Source: Bog-756 sp963727955
GTDB taxonomy: Bacteria > Actinomycetota > Acidimicrobiia > Acidimicrobiales > RAAP-2
Direction of reading: 5' to 3'
DNA: 64,000 nucleotides
Assembly: GCA_963727955.1 (NCBI GenBank)
Contig: CAVSII010000003.1
Coordinates: forward strand, 124,001-188,000
The notes under the pieces are model-generated. The model made no database searches. It saw only the letters and a program-made list of their open reading frames with translations, and had not been told where the DNA came from. Every line of letters begins with the position of its first letter. Positions within the stretch are counted from its first letter, which is position 1. The translations under genes and the position numbers were made by a program. Positions 1-9,406 of this stretch are shown piece after piece.

Positions 1-365
1 CCACCGGTGGTGCCGGCACCGTCGGTGGGGTCTTCCGACAGCTCGTCGACCACGGCGCGCGGATAAGGGTCGTCGTACAGCCACTGTTCGACCCGGAGGC
101 GATGGGTGCCTTCGGCCACCACCATCATCCGGCCGTCCTCGAGCTCGGCCAGGCGGGTGATCCGGGCCACCGTTCCCGTGTCCGCTCTCTGGTCACCGCC
201 ACCCACCTCGGAGCCGCGGGTGATGAGGACCACACCGAAACAGTGGTCACCGGCCAGGCAGTCGGCCATCAAACGCCGGTAGCGCGGCTCGAAGACGTGG
301 AGCGGCAGGACCGCCCCCGGAAACAGGACGGTAGACAGGGGGAACATGGCCAGCGATCGACCCAC
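1..365 (-). CDS. LON substrate-binding domain protein, 3' end cut by window edge
   Basis: The translation reads MFPLSTVLFPG, then LPLHVFEPRYRRLM and a GDHCFGVVLI strand. This is the start of the Lon protease N-terminal substrate-binding domain (LON/PUA-like fold). About 121 residues are visible before the window ends. Stand-alone LON-domain proteins of roughly 200 residues are common in actinobacteria; without the rest, a full Lon protease cannot be excluded. I chose the GTG at 365 because GGAGG lies 5 nt upstream; the ATG at 347 is an alternative that begins directly at MFPL. It lies 12 nt downstream of the preceding membrane-protein gene on the same strand, so it is probably the last or a late member of that operon. 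Confidence 0.8.
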   Translation of the reverse strand, partial: MGRSLAMFPLSTVLFPGAVLPLHVFEPRYRRLMADCLAGDHCFGVVLITRGSEVGGGDQRADTGTVARITRLAELEDGRMMVVAEGTHRLRVEQWLYDDPYPRAVVDELSEDPTDGAGTTG

Positions 366-377
366 CACGCCCTCCGG

Positions 378-2867
378 TCAGGCGGCCGAGCCCGGGGTGG
401 GAGCCCTCGAGCTCCACCGGACCCGCCTCCGACGCCGGGCCACCACCACCAGGTAGATGAGGCCGACCAGGGAGACCAGCGAGATGAGCTGTCCGGCCCG
501 GTTGGCGCCCGATGCGCCGTAGGTGAGGGTCACCTGGTGGCTGGTGGGAACCACCACCATCAGGTTGGGAGCCACCCGCCACGGGCCGTCGGCGCCGCTG
601 GCCTTCCAATTGGGGAAGTAGGAGATCTTGACCTCGACAGGCGTTCCCACCCGGCTCACATGGAAGGAGATGGAGCTGTCCTGCTGGTCCACATCGGACA
701 CGGTGGTGACCGGTTCGGGGGCCACCGGTAGATGGGTGTCGCTCCCCGCCACCCTTTTCCAGGCCGTCGGACCGTCGCCGGCGGGCACCACGTTCCACTC
801 GCTCGGGCTGTCGTACCAGGTGGCCGACGGCTTCAACCAGCTGTTTTGGGCGGGAAGGACGTTGTCCCAGACCACGGGCTGATTGGCCAGGGGGACCACC
901 ACCGACGAGTCACTGATCTGGTAGACCTTCCAGGTGGTGTCCAGACTGTCACCGTTGTAACTGGTGTTCCAGGGCCCGCTGGAAGCCACCTCGGTCACGC
1001 TGGGGTCGGCGGCGGCGGCGGCTTCCACCGAGGCCGACGAGGCCAGGAAGTAGCGCACCCCCAGCAGCTGCAGGTGCTGTATGCCCAGGGGGACGTCGAG
1101 ACCATCGTAGGTGAAGGCAGGGCTGCTGACTGCGTCGGAGGGTGTGACCGACAACTCGTTCTGGTTGATGAAGTGGAAGGGCGTGGTGGCCGACGACTCG
1201 AACAGCAGACCCTCCATCGAATCGATGCACCCGCCGGTCCAGTAGGGAAGCAGCATCAACGACTCGGTGGTCCCGAACCGGTTGAGCGACGGGTTGTACT
1301 CCCACATGGCCCGGCCGCATCCTTGCGATCTGCCCACCTTGGCCATCATGTCGATGACCGCCTTGTACTCGGGGTAGTCGGGCTTCCCCTGATAGCCCGA
1401 GTAGTTCCACTCGGCCCAGGCACTGGGCTGGTCGGCATTGACGGTGATACCGATGGCGCCCAGGGTGGTGGCCGGCAGGGCCAGGGGGGGCACCACCACC
1501 AGACAGGCGGCGGCCAGGGCCACGATGGGGCCGATCACCGCACCCGGTGGGCTCCCGCCAGGGACCGGCCGGCGGAACCGGCTGATCCGCATGCCCGGCT
1601 GCCAGGGCATGCCCTGGACCGCATTGAGCCGCTCGCGGATGACCACCACCCACTGGTCGAGTCGGCGACGACGGTTCCACCGGGCGACGGCCCCGACCAC
1701 TTCGGCCAGGGCGTACCCGGCCAGCAGGTAGATGCAGAGGAACCAGAAGGGCAGGAAGCGGACGTTGTACAGCTTCCCCTCGGGGTCGAGGCACACCACG
1801 GCGGCCGAAAAGGCGCCCATCACGCAGATGAAGAGGGCCACCCGGTTGCGACGGGCCACCATGGCCACCAGGCCGACCAGATCGGCGACCAGCACCCACC
1901 GGTCAGCGGCGGGGAACAGGAGGTGGGGGAAGCCGTCGACGTTGGTGTAGCCCATGTTGGTGGTGTAGGCCTGCCCGGCGGCAAAGGGCAGGAGCCACCA
2001 GGCGGCCAAGCCCACGCCCACCAGGCCGGCGGTGATCCCCCACCACAGCCGGCGCCCCCACCGGCGCCGGGCCAGCCGGGCGCTCAGCCCGCGGCGCAAC
2101 CCCCGGACCAGGTCGGCGTCGAGCACCAACCAGACACAGGCACCCACGCCCACGAAGATGGCCGGGTAGAGGTGGCAGAGCAGGCAGGCGGCGAAGAGGG
2201 CGGCGGCCAAGGCCCGGCTGCGCCCGGTACGCAGCCCTCGGGCCACCACGCCGAGGAAGAGCATCCCGATGGAGAGGCTCAACGAGTAGGAGAACTCGCC
2301 GGCCAGGGTGGACAGGATGTTGCCGCCGTAGATGGTGAAGCTCGACTCGAACAGGAAGGGCAGGGTGCTGGCGGCCAGACAGGCGGGGCCGGGATCCCGC
2401 AAGCCGGCCAGCCGGCCGAAAGCCCAGGTGCACACGGGCAGGGTGAGCGTCCCGAGCACGGTGACGATCTTGAAAGCGACGTTGTAGCTCACCACCGCGT
2501 TGACCAGAACGGTGATCAGACCGGGCAGCGGGAAGTAGAAGGTGTAGAGGGGAAAGCCGTCGTACCAGCCCGGGTCCCACCCGGTGAGTCGGCCGTGGGT
2601 GAGCAACTCGGACTTCATGAAAGCGGGCATGGCCACGTGCGCCCCGGTGTCACCGCCGGCGGCGGTGGTGTTGGCCAGCAGCAACGAGGGATGGAGCTGG
2701 GACAGGGCCACCACGGTCACGCCCAGGACGGCGGCGATGTTGGCCCACACCGGCCACGACGACCGAGCGGTCAGCCCCTCGAGCAGCGGCGACCGGGGTC
2801 GCAGCAGATCCGGGGGTTGTGCGGGGCTTACGGGCGCGACGGAAGCCAGGTCGACCGGCGCGGCCAT
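378..2867 (-). CDS. Large polytopic membrane protein, 6-pyruvoyl-tetrahydropterin-synthase-related/GT-C-like
   Basis: The product is 829 residues. A hydrophobic segment near residues 40-57 is followed by the motif GGDTGAHV (about 72-79) and WYDGFPLYTFYFP (about 100-112). About ten further membrane segments run to residue 460, then comes a large soluble region and a last membrane segment near 797-813 with an arginine-rich tail. This matches the family described as 6-pyruvoyl-tetrahydropterin synthase-related membrane proteins (PF10131 from memory). The layout resembles GT-C lipid-linked sugar transferases, with an acidic motif in the first outside loop. Substrate is unknown and the family name is historical. 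It starts 1 nt after the stop of the CPBP protease gene, so the two are very likely cotranscribed. Confidence 0.75.
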   Translation of the reverse strand: MAAPVDLASVAPVSPAQPPDLLRPRSPLLEGLTARSSWPVWANIAAVLGVTVVALSQLHPSLLLANTTAAGGDTGAHVAMPAFMKSELLTHGRLTGWDPGWYDGFPLYTFYFPLPGLITVLVNAVVSYNVAFKIVTVLGTLTLPVCTWAFGRLAGLRDPGPACLAASTLPFLFESSFTIYGGNILSTLAGEFSYSLSLSIGMLFLGVVARGLRTGRSRALAAALFAACLLCHLYPAIFVGVGACVWLVLDADLVRGLRRGLSARLARRRWGRRLWWGITAGLVGVGLAAWWLLPFAAGQAYTTNMGYTNVDGFPHLLFPAADRWVLVADLVGLVAMVARRNRVALFICVMGAFSAAVVCLDPEGKLYNVRFLPFWFLCIYLLAGYALAEVVGAVARWNRRRRLDQWVVVIRERLNAVQGMPWQPGMRISRFRRPVPGGSPPGAVIGPIVALAAACLVVVPPLALPATTLGAIGITVNADQPSAWAEWNYSGYQGKPDYPEYKAVIDMMAKVGRSQGCGRAMWEYNPSLNRFGTTESLMLLPYWTGGCIDSMEGLLFESSATTPFHFINQNELSVTPSDAVSSPAFTYDGLDVPLGIQHLQLLGVRYFLASSASVEAAAAADPSVTEVASSGPWNTSYNGDSLDTTWKVYQISDSSVVVPLANQPVVWDNVLPAQNSWLKPSATWYDSPSEWNVVPAGDGPTAWKRVAGSDTHLPVAPEPVTTVSDVDQQDSSISFHVSRVGTPVEVKISYFPNWKASGADGPWRVAPNLMVVVPTSHQVTLTYGASGANRAGQLISLVSLVGLIYLVVVARRRRRVRWSSRAPTPGSAA

Positions 2868-2868
2868 C

Positions 2869-3888
2869 TCAGAAGACGGCCCGCGGCCCGGCGGCCAGGG
2901 GCAACACCACCGCGGCCAGGGCCATCAGGTTGAACGAGGCGTGGGCCACCATGTTCATCCCCAGCCGACCGGTGCGGTAGGAGACGAAGGAGAGGATGAC
3001 CCCGAACACCGCCAGTCCGAGCAGCTGGAGCGATTCGGCATGGGCCAGCCCGAACAGGACACCGGTAACGATCATGGCCAGAGCCGGACCCACCCACCCG
3101 AGGAAGTTGCCGAACAGCCGGGCCAGCGACCGCAGCAGCACGCCGCGGAAGAACAGCTCCTCGAAGAAGGGCGCACCGACCACCGTGAAGATGGCGATGA
3201 CCACGTAGCCCGCGCCGTGCGACCCGCCGACCAGGCGGTTGCTGGGCGCACTGAAGCGTTGGTTGAAGTCGTGGACATGGGAGGCGATGGGCACGTAGAT
3301 GAGCGCCACCAGGAACTGGCCACCCACCCCGATGGGAATACCGAGCAGGTCCATCCAGCGGAAGCGCAGACCGAGGTCGCGCACCAGACTGTGCGTCCCC
3401 TGCGCCCACGACGACAGCCAGGCGGCGCCGAAAAAACCAGCCCACAGCCCGAGGAGGGTGGACACGATGTACCAGGTGGGTGGCTCGCTCAGCTTGGTGA
3501 TGGCCGTGAGGTCATGGAGGTTCCCGCTGGCCGCGGCGGCCACCGAGATGGCCACGACAGCCAGGATCTGACCGGCCAGGAACCCGAGCCCGGCGAAGAG
3601 CAGCCATGTCCAGGCGGCCTGCCGCGAGGCGGGAGCCCCGCCGGCGGCCAACTGGCGGTTGAGCGGGCCGGTGTAGCTGTCAATGTCCTGGTCGGAGCCC
3701 TGGTCTGCGCCCGAAGGGGGAACAGGGGGCACCCGACCCGGAGGTGGCGGCGGGGCCGCACCCCGCGGTGACGGCGGTGCCCACCCGCCGTGGGCTGGCG
3801 CTCCGCCCGCCGGCGACACCGGCGCTCCGAGAGCGCCGACATCGGCGGCTGCGGCCGGGTCCGACCCCTTTTCGGACCGCTCGATCAC
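2869..3888 (-). CDS. CPBP family intramembrane glutamic endopeptidase
   Basis: The core has the family's signature motifs: EELFFRGVLL (about residue 240; EExxxR catalytic pair) and FGLAHAE (about 278; the conserved histidine), placed in hydrophobic segments. The N-terminal ~90 residues are a proline/glycine-rich cytosolic extension, followed by membrane segments. Family members cleave prenylated or other membrane proteins, or act in peptide maturation and immunity; the substrate here is unknown. The open frame extends upstream to 4065, but that part overlaps the start of divergent ftsH and looks non-coding. The GTG at 3888, reading VIERSEKG, is my preferred start, although it has no strong ribosome-binding site. 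The product is then about 339 residues. Confidence 0.8.
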   Translation of the reverse strand: MIERSEKGSDPAAAADVGALGAPVSPAGGAPAHGGWAPPSPRGAAPPPPPGRVPPVPPSGADQGSDQDIDSYTGPLNRQLAAGGAPASRQAAWTWLLFAGLGFLAGQILAVVAISVAAAASGNLHDLTAITKLSEPPTWYIVSTLLGLWAGFFGAAWLSSWAQGTHSLVRDLGLRFRWMDLLGIPIGVGGQFLVALIYVPIASHVHDFNQRFSAPSNRLVGGSHGAGYVVIAIFTVVGAPFFEELFFRGVLLRSLARLFGNFLGWVGPALAMIVTGVLFGLAHAESLQLLGLAVFGVILSFVSYRTGRLGMNMVAHASFNLMALAAVVLPLAAGPRAVF

Positions 3889-3988
3889 CCCCACACGATA
3901 CCGAGAGGATCCCGACGCCAGGGAGCAGCACGCCCCAAAACAGGCTGGCGATGCGTCAGATCGCCCCCACGCGGCATAGCATGATGGG

Positions 3989-6277
3989 GTGCCACCCAAC
4001 CCCAACATGCCTCCTGCGGGCCCGCCCCCTGGCGGAATGGGACAGGACCAACCCGGGCAGAACAAGAACCGGATGGTCGTCTATGTGGTGATCGTGGTGG
4101 CCATCCTGGCCGTGCTGGTCGTTCCCAGCCTGCTCAACAAGACCCACACCACCAATCTCACCTACAACACCTTCGTCAACGACATCCAGGGTAAGCAGAT
4201 CAAGAACGCCACCGTGGACCAGTCCACCGGCGTGATCACCGGCACCCTGTCCAACGGCGCCAGCTATACGGTCAACGGGCCCAACCCGATCACCGATTCC
4301 GAGCTCACCGCCCTCAAGCCCCTGGGCTCCGACTACCACCTGGTCACGCCGTCCTCGAACATCCTCATCGATCTACTCGGCTGGATCCTCCCCATCGTCA
4401 TCATCCTCGGGATCTTCCTCTACATCAGCCGAAAGGCGCAGGGTCAAATGGGAAGCATCATGTCGATCGGCCGGTCCAAGGCCAAGCTCTACTCAAGCGA
4501 GCGTCCCTCGACCACGTTCGACGACGTGGCCGGGTACGACGGCGTCAAGCTCGAGATCAGCGAGGTGGTCGACTTCCTCAAGACCCCGGCCCGCTTCAAG
4601 GAGATCGGCGCCCGCATTCCCAAGGGCATCCTTCTGGTGGGACCACCGGGAACGGGTAAGACGCTGTTGGCCCGGGCGGTGGCCGGCGAGGCCGGGGTCC
4701 CGTTCATGTCGGTCAGCGGATCGGACTTCATGGAGATGTTCGTGGGGGTCGGCGCCAGCCGGGTGCGTGACCTCTTCGCCACCGCCCGCAAACAGGCACC
4801 GGCCATCGTCTTCATCGACGAGATCGACTCCATCGGACGTAAGCGCGGGGCCGGCCTGGGCGGTGGTCACGACGAGCGCGAGCAGACGCTCAACCAGATG
4901 CTGTCGGAGATGGACGGATTCGATCCGACCGAAGGCATCGTGGTCATGGCGGCCACCAACCGGCCGGACATCCTCGATGCAGCCATTTTGCGTCCCGGCC
5001 GGTTCGATCGGCAGATCGTGGTGCCGCTCCCCGACCTGGCCGAGCGACTCCCCATTCTGCAGGTGCACTGCAAGGACAAGCGGGTCGACCCCTCCGTCGA
5101 CCTCGGGACAGTGGCCCGGGGCACGCCCGGGATGAGCGGCGCCGACCTGGCCAATCTGGTCAACGAAGCGGCCCTCCACGCCGTCAGGCGAGGGGCCACC
5201 GTCATCCAGAACGTCGATTTCGAAGCCTCCCGCGACCGGGTCCTGATGGGTCAGCGACGGGAGAGCCTGGTCCTGTCGGGGAACGAGAAGGAGCGGGTGG
5301 CCTTCCACGAAGGCGGCCACGCCGTTCTGGCCTACGTTCTGCCCGACGCCGATCCGGTGCACAAGGTGACCATCCTCCCCACCGGCATGGCCCTGGGGGT
5401 CACCATGCAGCTCCCCATGGAGGAACTGCACATCCATTCGCGCCAGCACATCGAGGACTCGCTGGCTGTCCGGATGGGAGGGCGGGCGGCCGAACTGCTC
5501 GTCTACGGCGACCTGTCCACCGGAGCCAGCAACGACCTGGTCGGTAACACCGAGTTGGCCCGCAAGATGGTGCGCGAATGGGGAATGAGCGACAAGATCG
5601 GCCCCATGGCCTGGGGTTCACAGGGTCAGGTCTTCCTGGGCGAGGACCTCATGCACACCCGTGACTACTCCGAGCACACCAGCCAGGTCATCGACGACGA
5701 GGTCGAGATCATCCTCCGGGCCCAAGAGCAGCGGGCCCTCGAGGTGCTGGCCCGTCACCGGGGTGGTCTCGACGCCGTGGCCCGGGCCCTGCTCGACGAG
5801 GAGACCATCGACGGCGAGACGGTGGGCCGACTGGTGGACACCGCCTACGGGCGCCCGGTACACGAGCACGGCGTCAAATCGGTGCCCCCAATCTTCGTGG
5901 CCTCCCAGCATGGTCCGACCGGCTCGGACAACGTGGACGGACCCCCCGAGGGGGGAACGGGCACCGCCTCGGGTGCGCCGGCCGCCACCGCAGCCGAGGC
6001 GGTGCCTCAGGCATCCGGAACGGACGACCAGTCGACCGATACCGAGGTGGCCGGCGCAGCCCACGCAACCGACCAGACCGGTGCCGTCCAGCCGGCCGAC
6101 GCTCCCCCGCCGCCGGCTCCGGCCGACGGCCGCAACAACCCGTCACCGTGGCCCCCACCCCCGCCCCCCAACGGGCACTGGCCTCAGGCCCCCTCGCCCC
6201 TGCCCGCCCAGCCGGCCCCCAACCACTGGCCCAAGCAGTCACCCTGGCCGCCGCCGCCTCCCCCCACCTCCCGCTAA
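3989..6277 (+). CDS. ftsH: ATP-dependent zinc metalloprotease FtsH
   Basis: A membrane-anchored AAA protease that extracts and degrades membrane and regulatory proteins. One membrane segment sits near residues 28-50, a periplasmic-side domain follows, and a second segment lies near 119-145. The AAA module has Walker A GPPGTGKT (about 217-224), Walker B VFIDEID, and the second region of homology ending in RPGRFDR. The protease site is HEGGH near residue 439, with a downstream acidic zinc ligand in TGASNDL near 514. HEGGH replaces the commoner HEAGH; both metal histidines and the glutamate remain. The last ~120 residues are a low-complexity tail rich in W-P-P clusters. The start is GTG; a later ATG at 4007 is possible. 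The gene is divergent from the CPBP protease gene. Confidence 0.95.
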   Translation: MPPNPNMPPAGPPPGGMGQDQPGQNKNRMVVYVVIVVAILAVLVVPSLLNKTHTTNLTYNTFVNDIQGKQIKNATVDQSTGVITGTLSNGASYTVNGPNPITDSELTALKPLGSDYHLVTPSSNILIDLLGWILPIVIILGIFLYISRKAQGQMGSIMSIGRSKAKLYSSERPSTTFDDVAGYDGVKLEISEVVDFLKTPARFKEIGARIPKGILLVGPPGTGKTLLARAVAGEAGVPFMSVSGSDFMEMFVGVGASRVRDLFATARKQAPAIVFIDEIDSIGRKRGAGLGGGHDEREQTLNQMLSEMDGFDPTEGIVVMAATNRPDILDAAILRPGRFDRQIVVPLPDLAERLPILQVHCKDKRVDPSVDLGTVARGTPGMSGADLANLVNEAALHAVRRGATVIQNVDFEASRDRVLMGQRRESLVLSGNEKERVAFHEGGHAVLAYVLPDADPVHKVTILPTGMALGVTMQLPMEELHIHSRQHIEDSLAVRMGGRAAELLVYGDLSTGASNDLVGNTELARKMVREWGMSDKIGPMAWGSQGQVFLGEDLMHTRDYSEHTSQVIDDEVEIILRAQEQRALEVLARHRGGLDAVARALLDEETIDGETVGRLVDTAYGRPVHEHGVKSVPPIFVASQHGPTGSDNVDGPPEGGTGTASGAPAATAAEAVPQASGTDDQSTDTEVAGAAHATDQTGAVQPADAPPPPAPADGRNNPSPWPPPPPPNGHWPQAPSPLPAQPAPNHWPKQSPWPPPPPPTSR

Positions 6278-6318
6278 CTCCTCCGCAGCTTTCCATCGGC
6301 AGGCGTAGCCTTGTGGCC

Positions 6319-6591
6319 ATGTGCCGCAACATCACCACACTCCGAGGTCTCGAGCCTGCCGCCACTGCGCAGGAGGTCACCGACGCCGCCCGTCAGTACG
6401 TCCGCAAGATCAGCGGTGTCCAGACGACGTCGCCCCACACCGACGAGGCTTTTGAACGAGCGGTGGGCCGGATAGCCGAAGCCACCACCGAGCTCCTGGC
6501 CACGCTTCCGCCGCGCCGCCAGCCCCCGCCCACCGTTCCCCCCTCCCGAAGACGGGCAGGCCGCCGCCCACTGAGCCCGGCTACGGCCTGA
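6319..6591 (+). CDS. DUF2277 family protein
   Basis: This 90-residue protein begins MCRNITTLRG and contains QYVRKISGVQ and AFERAVGRIAEAT. That pattern is the hallmark of the DUF2277 family: a Cys-Arg-Asn start and a conserved YVRKISG helix. The function is unknown. The basic, proline-rich C-terminus is longer than the conserved core. The ATG at 6319 lies 41 nt after the ftsH stop, so it could be read with ftsH. The upstream frame extends into ftsH but is out of phase with it and not credible as coding. Confidence 0.82.
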   Translation: MCRNITTLRGLEPAATAQEVTDAARQYVRKISGVQTTSPHTDEAFERAVGRIAEATTELLATLPPRRQPPPTVPPSRRRAGRRPLSPATA

Positions 6592-6606
6592 GGGGTTCCT
6601 GTCCCG

Positions 6607-7389
6607 TCAGGCCACCTCTGACCACATGAGGGAGCCAGGTGTGGTGAGGCGCTGCCCCGTCTCGAGCCAGGTCTTGAGGCCGGACAGGATCATCGGCCAG
6701 CCCCCGTAGATTTCGGGACTGGCGTCCACGGGCAGCTGGTCGTGGACCAGGGTCAAGCGGCACGAGTCCCCGACCGGCTCGATCTCCCAGGTCACTCGCG
6801 ACGTCCCCTGGCCGGACACCTCGTCGCTCCACAGGGCGTGGTAGGTCTGCACCAGACGGCGAGGCGGATCAACTTCGAGGTTCTCGCCTGCGCCGATGAG
6901 CTGCTCGACACGGGGGGCCACCATTTCGTATGAGGATCCGGGCGTCCAGTCAGAGATGATCTCGACGCCGAAGTTGTAGGTGGCTCGGGTCTGGCGGTCG
7001 GTGATTGCCTCCCACAGACGTTCAGGGGTGGTGCGGATGTAGATCTCGAAAACCTTCTCCATCTGACTCTCCAGTCTCTGCTTGAGGCCGCTGAGGGCCT
7101 CGGTCCAGGGCTCGGTGTACTTGTCTATCCACCGGTCGTGCATCAGGCGGATCGGTACGGGGTTCAGGAAATGGTGCTTCTCGCGGCCGGAACGACGGGT
7201 GACGACCAGTCCCGCCTCCTCCAGCACCCGCAGGTGCTTCATCACCCCGAAGCGGGTCATGGCCAACGCCGATTCGAGCTCGGTTAGGGATCGGCCGTCC
7301 CGTTCGAAGAGGGTGTCCAGCAGGAATCGACGAGTGGGGTCGGCCAGGGCCCGGAAGACACGGTCGTCGTCGGTCACGGTGTCAAGCAT
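6607..7389 (-). CDS. ArsR-type HTH regulator fused to a SRPBCC/AHSA1 domain
   Basis: Residues ~10-85 form a winged helix of the ArsR type: RALADPTRRFLLD, a recognition region around TRFGVMKHLRVLEEAGLV, and the wing at SGREKHHFLN. Residues ~115-255 form an activator-of-Hsp90-like START/SRPBCC domain beginning EKVFEIYIRTTPERLWEAI. Such fusions are known as autorepressing regulators with a ligand pocket attached; the ligand here is unknown. The ATG at 7389 is preferred over the GTG at 7407, because the GTG lies inside a perfect palindrome that would then be coding. The gene ends 15 nt from the DUF2277 stop on the other strand, so the two converge. Confidence 0.88.
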   Translation of the reverse strand: MLDTVTDDDRVFRALADPTRRFLLDTLFERDGRSLTELESALAMTRFGVMKHLRVLEEAGLVVTRRSGREKHHFLNPVPIRLMHDRWIDKYTEPWTEALSGLKQRLESQMEKVFEIYIRTTPERLWEAITDRQTRATYNFGVEIISDWTPGSSYEMVAPRVEQLIGAGENLEVDPPRRLVQTYHALWSDEVSGQGTSRVTWEIEPVGDSCRLTLVHDQLPVDASPEIYGGWPMILSGLKTWLETGQRLTTPGSLMWSEVA

Positions 7390-7390
7390 A

Positions 7391-7408
7391 TGTGACCTTT
7401 CAGTCACA
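7391..7408. promoter_or_regulatory. Palindromic operator candidate upstream of the ArsR-SRPBCC gene
   Basis: The sequence TGTGAC-N6-GTCACA is a perfect 6-bp inverted repeat with a 6-bp spacer, ending one base before the ATG of the regulator gene. Its position and dyad symmetry fit an autoregulatory ArsR-type operator. Assignment to this regulator is inference from position. Confidence 0.6.
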
Positions 7409-7444
7409 TGTCAAGCCTCCGAATGTCACAAGACGACCGACGGG

Positions 7445-9272
7445 TCACTGCACCAGGAAACCTCCGGACTGGTGCTGCCACAGCTTCCCGTACAGTCCGA
7501 GGCCACCACGGCCCAACAGCTCGCGGTGGGTTCCCTCCTCCACGATGCGACCCCCGTCGAACACCAAGATCCTGTCCATGTGGGCAATGGTCGACAGGCG
7601 GTGGGCGATGACCAGCGCTGTCGAACGCTCCATCAACCGCCACAGTGCCTGTTGCACCAGGTGCTCGGACTCGGAGTCAAGGGCAGAGGTGGCTTCGTCC
7701 AACACCAGGATCGGCGCGTGCTTGGCCATGGCCTGTGCGATGGCAACGCGCTCGGCGCTGACCCCCGGACAGTTTGAGTCCCCGTTCGCCCACCACCGTG
7801 TCATACCCGTCGGGCAATCCGTAGACGAACTCCTCGACGTGGGCCGCCCTGCCCACGGCGTGGACGATCTCGTAATCGACCACGGGCCGACAGCTCTCGT
7901 CTCCCGGTTCGGGGGCAAGCCCGTAGCTGATGTTTTCGGCGATGGTGCGGTGCAGGAGCTGTGGGTCCTGGGGAACATAGGAGATCTGGTTACGGAGCGA
8001 GGCCAGGGTCACTTCTGTGATGTCCTGGCCGTCCACCGTTATCTGCCCGCTGTCGACCTCCATGAGACGGAGGAGAAGCTTGGACAGCGTCGACTTTCCC
8101 GAACCGGACGGGCCCACCAGGGCCACGTGCTCGCCTGGTTTGACCGTGATGCACAGATCCTCGAAAAGTCGGTCGGACGACCCGTAGGCGAAGCCCACAT
8201 GGTTGAAGTCCACCCGTCCGCTGCTCACCCGCAGGCGGCCGGCGTCGGGGGCATCCTCGATCTCGACCTCGACCCGGGCGATGGCAGTGAACTTGGCTGC
8301 CCTACCCAGCGACCGAGCGAACGACCTCAGATGTTCGAACGACTGCTGCAGGCTCATGGCCACTTGTGCCGAGTAGTAGAGGATGAGATAGAGCGCTGCG
8401 GTCGACGCCCAGTGGTGAACGGCCATGGTGGTGCCGGCGGCCAGGGCCAGCAGGGTGCCGATCACAATCGAGGTCTCCAGCTGGAGCTGGGTGCGCATGA
8501 AGATCGACCGCGCACGCAGATCAGCGGCGACCGACTGGTGCATGAGGTCCTCGACCCGCACCCTCTCTTGGGGTTCGGCCGCCGCCGTGCGGACGGCCAT
8601 CAGGTTGGTCACCGTGTCGGCCACCACGCCCGTCGCCCGCGAATAGTTGTCCTCGAACTCCTGGGATGCCGCTCGCACCCGTGGGAGGCGACGGGACAGA
8701 ACCAGGACAAAGCCTCCGACCATGACCATGAGGGCCAGGGCGGCCGGCCAGGCGAAGACGGCCAGGACGCCGATGGCCGACAGGACGATCACGGCAACGG
8801 GCAACAGGCCCCACGAGGCCACGTCGACCATCTCGACGAACGCCCAGGCGAAATTGCCCAGGGACGAGATGACCTCGCCGGCCGGGTGGTCCATGTGCCA
8901 GCGGTAGCTAAGCCTGAGCAGGTGGGCGTACCCGGCGTTCACCCCACGGCCGAAGGACTTTACGCATGCCCCCCACTCGAGCCATCCGGTGATCCGCCAG
9001 AGCACCATGGCTACTACGCCCGCCGTCCCGTAGGCGATCAACAGCGGACCGAAGGTGGTCCATTCGGCGGCTGTGGCCTTGGTCGGAAGGGAGGCCACCC
9101 GACTGAGGATGGACGCGAAGATCAGCGGGCAGGCGATGTCGGCCATGACCACGGCCAGCACCATGACGCCCCAGGACGTGATGAGCTGTCGCTTTTGGCC
9201 ATCGACCTGCTCCCAGCAGAAGGCAATGGTGTCCTTCGCCGAGGCGGAGGGGAATTCAGAGAGTTCAGCCAC
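7445..9272 (-). CDS. ABC exporter, fused membrane and ATPase domains; frameshifted as read
   Basis: About 608 residues once one extra base is removed. Six membrane segments occupy residues ~30-310, followed by the ATPase domain with Walker A GPSGSGKST, Q-loop YVPQDP, signature LSGGQR, Walker B ILVLDEATSALD, and H-loop IAHRLST. The frame breaks right after LSGGQR: an extra G on the plus strand in the GG at 7754-7755 shifts the remainder (ERVAIAQAMAK to the stop at 7445) into another frame. Reading across it restores a full-length exporter, so a sequencing error or a very recent mutation is likelier than old decay. The start is GTG at 9272. No C39 peptidase domain is present. Upstream on the same strand lies a 49-codon peptide gene, which makes peptide export a possibility. 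Confidence 0.85.
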
Positions 9273-9383
9273 GGAAGGCTTCCTTGCCAGAAAGGGGTTG
9301 CCCGGGCGCCGTCAGGGGAAATGCATCCCTCCGACCGGCCAGCCGGAGCTACCGATGAAACTGCGGATGGAAAGAGAGTGGAG

Positions 9384-9402
9384 CGGGCACCGGTGGTGCC
9401 CG
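9384..9402. other. 8-bp perfect hairpin between the small peptide gene and the ABC exporter
   Basis: CGGGCACC and GGTGCCCG form a perfect stem around a 3-nt loop, five bases past the stop of the small gene and 112 nt before the exporter start. There is no following T-run, so it is not a classical intrinsic terminator. It could be a processing or attenuation hairpin that makes the small gene's message more abundant than the exporter's, as is common for peptide-exporter operons; that role is speculative. Confidence 0.4.
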
Positions 9403-9406
9403 GCGT

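Noticed and set aside
732..2933. 733-codon plus-strand open frame opposite the large membrane protein
   Set aside because: Histidine/glycine-rich, no motif, no ribosome-binding site; the minus strand encodes a convincing membrane protein.
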